DNA from: Waddliaceae bacterium
GTDB lineage: Bacteria; Chlamydiota; Chlamydiia; Chlamydiales; SLFE01
Assembly: GCA_007124415.1 (NCBI GenBank)
Contig: SLFE01000115.1
Coordinates: forward strand, 1-8,218
Direction: 5' to 3'
Length of the DNA stretch: 8,218 nt
The first letter of the stretch is position 1, and each line of letters starts with the position of its first letter. Shown one piece after another: positions 6,315-8,218 of the stretch. A program made the translations under genes and the position numbers. The notes under the pieces are model-generated. The model was not told the origin of the DNA, ran no database searches, and saw only the letters and a list, made by a program, of their open reading frames with translations.

Positions 6315-6337
6315 TACATGATTGCTTTTTTCATGTA
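6315..6337. repeat. Inverted repeat TACATGA-N9-TCATGTA over the pdhA promoter
   Basis: Perfect 7-bp arms lie at 6315-6321 and 6331-6337, separated by 9 bp. The predicted -35 (6322-6327) sits inside the spacer. The placement fits an operator for a dimeric regulator; a hairpin is also possible. No regulator can be named. Confidence 0.45.
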
Positions 6338-6349
6338 ATTTGTTAAAAT
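6322..6349 (+). promoter_or_regulatory. Probable promoter of pdhAB
   Basis: TTGCTT at 6322-6327 (3 of 6 to TTGACA) and TAAAAT at 6344-6349 (5 of 6 to TATAAT) are separated by an AT-rich 16-bp spacer. A start near 6356 leaves a very short leader before ATG 6367. It is the best candidate in this gap, but the -35 is weak. Confidence 0.4.
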
Positions 6350-6357
6350 CAGTTTAT

Positions 6358-6362
6358 GAGGG
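6358..6362 (+). promoter_or_regulatory. Shine-Dalgarno deciding the pdhA start
   Basis: GAGGG lies 4 bases before ATG 6367. It supports this start over the in-frame TTG at 6322, which lies in the predicted -35 box and would add 15 residues without a ribosome site. Confidence 0.65.
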
Positions 6363-6366
6363 ATTT

Positions 6367-7389
6367 ATGGTCAAAAATAAGAAAAGTCAACCCAAATTTC
6401 TGAAAAAAGATCGGCAAAAGGTTTTAAAAAAGATCGGCGAAGAGACGCTTGTCGAAAATCTTAAACGAATGCTTTTGATTCGAAATTTTGAAACAAGGGC
6501 CGAGTCGGCTTATCAGAATGGTAAGATCGGAGGTTTTTTCCACGCCTATACAGGCCAGGAAGCGATTCAAACCGCGGCCTTGGAAGTTTTTGGTCCCAAT
6601 CACTGGTGGATTACGACCTATCGATGTCACGCTCTTGCCTTGCTTTTAGGCGCAACGCCGGAAGAGGTGATGGCCGAGCTTTACGGCAGAGAGACAGGTA
6701 ATGCCAAAGGAAGGGGCGGCTCGATGCATCTTTACACCGACCGCATGCTTGGCGGATTTGGAATTGTCGGCGGCCATATACCTATTGCGGCCGGTGCGGC
6801 TTTTGCCTTGAAGTACAAAGGGGTTAAAGACGAGATCGCCATTTGTTTTTTAGGCGACGGGGCTGTTGCGCAAGGCGCTTTTCACGAAACGCTTAACATG
6901 GCCTCCCTTTGGGATTTGCCGTGCCTGTTCATTATCGAGAATAACCAATGGGGCATGGGAACGTCGGTGGAAAGAGCGCTTTGCATGGAACGGTTGGCAG
7001 AAGATCATGCTTCCACTTATCATATGAAAGGATACACAATAAACGGCATGGATTTTGCCGATTGTTTTGCAGCATTTGAACATGTTAAGGAAGAGATGTT
7101 TAAAACCGGACGGCCGATCCTGCTCGAGGCGGTCACAGAGCGATTTAAGGGACACTCTATTTCCGATCCCGGGCTTTACAGGTCGAAGGAACAGCTCAAG
7201 AAGATCATGAAAGAAGATCCGATTTTGATATTGCGCAATGATCTTGAAAAAACCGCCGGACTTGAGGAAGATGACTTTAAGGAAATGGACAAAGAGTTAA
7301 AAGATGTTGTCGTCGAGGCTATGAAGTACGCCGACGAGCAGCCCTGGCCCGATAAAGCGACCCTTGAAGAGGATGTGTTTGCGCCATGA
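6367..7389 (+). CDS. pdhA: Pyruvate dehydrogenase E1 component, alpha subunit
   Basis: A 340-aa cytosolic protein. With the beta subunit it forms the ThDP-dependent E1 heterotetramer that decarboxylates pyruvate and transfers the acetyl group to E2 lipoamide. Landmarks include MLLIRNFETRAESAYQNGKIGGFFHAY (35-61), TYRCHAL (84-90), KGRGGSMHLY (114-123), the ThDP/metal motif GDG (163-165) to NN (192-193), and the conserved loop RFKGHSISDPGLYRSKEQ (259-276), equivalent to the mitochondrial phosphorylation loop. The N-terminal ~25 residues are lysine-rich and probably variable. Length matches chlamydial PdhA (about 340). The stop overlaps the beta-subunit start (ATGA 7386-7389). Other alpha-keto-acid E1 alphas (acetoin, branched-chain) are similar, but the motifs and the beta partner favour pyruvate. 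Confidence 0.95.
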   Translation: MVKNKKSQPKFLKKDRQKVLKKIGEETLVENLKRMLLIRNFETRAESAYQNGKIGGFFHAYTGQEAIQTAALEVFGPNHWWITTYRCHALALLLGATPEEVMAELYGRETGNAKGRGGSMHLYTDRMLGGFGIVGGHIPIAAGAAFALKYKGVKDEIAICFLGDGAVAQGAFHETLNMASLWDLPCLFIIENNQWGMGTSVERALCMERLAEDHASTYHMKGYTINGMDFADCFAAFEHVKEEMFKTGRPILLEAVTERFKGHSISDPGLYRSKEQLKKIMKEDPILILRNDLEKTAGLEEDDFKEMDKELKDVVVEAMKYADEQPWPDKATLEEDVFAP

Positions 7390-8218
7390 GTGAAAAACAG
7401 ACGGTTGAAATTAGAGAGGCGATCCGGCAGGCTATCGACGAGGAGATGGAGCGCGATGCCGATGTGTTTGTGATAGGAGAGGAGGTCGGCGAATACAACG
7501 GCGCCTACAAAGTGACAAAGGGGCTTTTGGATAAATGGGGCCCGAAAAGAATTGTCGACACGCCCATTTCGGAAAACGGTTTCGCTGGCCTTGGAATCGG
7601 AGTGGCCATGTGCGGGCTGAGGCCCATTGTCGAATTTATGAGTTTTAACTTCTCCTTCGTCGCAGCCGATCAGCTGATTTCCAACGCTCCAAAAATTCAT
7701 TACATGTCCGGTGGCCGTTTCAACGTTCCGATCGTCTTTCGTGGACCAAACGGCTCGGCAGCGCAGGTCTCCAGCCAGCATTCCCACTGCGTCGAGGCCA
7801 TTTACGGCAATCTTCCCGGGCTCAAGATTGTCTCGCCGAGCACTGCCTATGACGCCAAGGGGCTCCTCAAGACAGCGATACGCGATAACAATCCTGTGTT
7901 CTTTTTGGAAGCTGAGCTGAGCTACGGCGAAAAAATGGAGATCCCGAGCGAGGAATACCTTCTGCCGCTTGGAAAGGCCAGCATTGTCCAGCCCGGTTCA
8001 GACATCACGATCGTCTCGCACGGCTACATTATTAAATGGGCGAAGGAAGCTGTGAAAGTCCTGGCAAAAAAAGGCATACGCGCCGAGCTGATCGACCTGA
8101 GAACAGTTAAACCGCTCGATATCGCAACCATCGCCGCATCCGTTCGCCGAACGAATTATTGCGTCTGCGTTGAAGAGGGGCATATCTTTTCCGGGATTGC
8201 CGCCGAAATCGGCTTTCA
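7386..8218 (+). CDS. pdhB: Pyruvate dehydrogenase E1 component, beta subunit (3' end outside window)
   Basis: The frame starts at ATG 7386 and stays open to the right edge, giving 277 codons of an expected ~325-330. Conserved E1-beta blocks resemble the mitochondrial subunit closely: VFVIGEEVGEYNGAYKVTKGL (27-47), DTPISENGFAG (58-68) with E63 as the glutamate that activates ThDP, EFMSFNFSF, KIHYMSGG, PIVFRGPNG, SQHSH, PGLKIVSPSTAYDAKGLLKTAIRDNNPV, and the start of the C-terminal transketolase-like domain (ITIVSHGYII...ELIDLRTVKPLD...VEEGHIFSGIAAEIG). The alpha-beta overlap should give matched subunit amounts; GAGGA at 7369-7373 is 12 bases upstream and may help. The missing part is the final ~50 residues; an E2 gene (pdhC) would be expected next. 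Confidence 0.96.
   Translation, partial: MSEKQTVEIREAIRQAIDEEMERDADVFVIGEEVGEYNGAYKVTKGLLDKWGPKRIVDTPISENGFAGLGIGVAMCGLRPIVEFMSFNFSFVAADQLISNAPKIHYMSGGRFNVPIVFRGPNGSAAQVSSQHSHCVEAIYGNLPGLKIVSPSTAYDAKGLLKTAIRDNNPVFFLEAELSYGEKMEIPSEEYLLPLGKASIVQPGSDITIVSHGYIIKWAKEAVKVLAKKGIRAELIDLRTVKPLDIATIAASVRRTNYCVCVEEGHIFSGIAAEIGF

Larger units (their letters stand above)
6121..6366 (+). other. 246-bp intergenic region between the fasciclin gene and pdhA
   Basis: No coding sequence or tRNA is recognisable. Visible elements are an 8-bp inverted repeat, GCCGCTTG at 6124-6131 and CAAGCGGC at 6212-6219; a T-run at 6188-6195; a perfect palindrome ATTGATCAAT at 6279-6288; two TGATCAAT copies (6167-6174, 6281-6288); a direct repeat TTCAGGCC (6288-6295 and 6303-6310); and an inverted repeat around the pdhA promoter. 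The more notable elements have their own entries. Confidence 0.5.

Noticed and set aside
6322..6366. TTG start adding 15 residues to PdhA
   Set aside because: There is no ribosome site before it, it overlaps the likely promoter, and ATG 6367 has GAGGG at suitable spacing.
7176..7787. 203-codon frame on the - strand across the pdhA-pdhB junction
   Set aside because: It is antisense to two strongly conserved genes and has no recognisable protein features.

Overview
The window is a gene-dense bacterial segment with every supported gene on the + strand. It looks like a member of the PVC superphylum, most likely a Chlamydia-related (environmental chlamydial) bacterium. The supporting signs are: an ankyrin-repeat gene made of nearly identical 99-bp units, as is common in intracellular bacteria; an NfeD protease of the unusually long kind together with a FloA-type flotillin; and a pyruvate dehydrogenase E1 split into alpha and beta subunits, whose sequences resemble the chlamydial/mitochondrial type rather than the single-chain AceE type. 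No rRNA or single decisive marker is present, so the lineage is an inference (roughly 0.5-0.6 confidence).

Layout. (1) 1-536: the 3' end of an ankyrin-repeat gene that is cut by the window edge. (2) 537-673: a short spacer. (3) 674-5592: five genes in which each start codon overlaps the previous stop codon as ATGA. They encode a 739-aa NfeD-type membrane protease, a 153-aa short NfeD-like protein, a FloA flotillin-like scaffold, an unrecognised 190-aa single-pass membrane protein, and a YggS-family PLP-binding protein. (4) 5632-6120: a small secreted fasciclin (FAS1) domain protein with its own good -10 box and Shine-Dalgarno. (5) 6121-6366: the only sizeable intergenic region, holding inverted repeats, a T-run and the likely pdhA promoter. 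(6) 6367-8218: pdhA and pdhB, also coupled by ATGA; pdhB runs off the right edge.

How the genes work together. NfeD and flotillin/SPFH proteins are an established partnership: the SPFH protein forms a membrane-microdomain scaffold and NfeD proteins act with it (yqeZ-yqfA in Bacillus is the textbook arrangement). Here the system is extended. The large NfeD carries two ClpP-like domains, one with an intact Ser-Lys dyad and one that has lost it. A second OB-fold NfeD follows, and a proline-rich bitopic protein of unknown function is locked into the same transcript. This expanded cassette is the most interesting part of the window. The pdhAB pair is ordinary central metabolism: the E1 component that decarboxylates pyruvate with thiamine diphosphate and acetylates the lipoyl group of E2. 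E2 and E3 would lie beyond the right edge.
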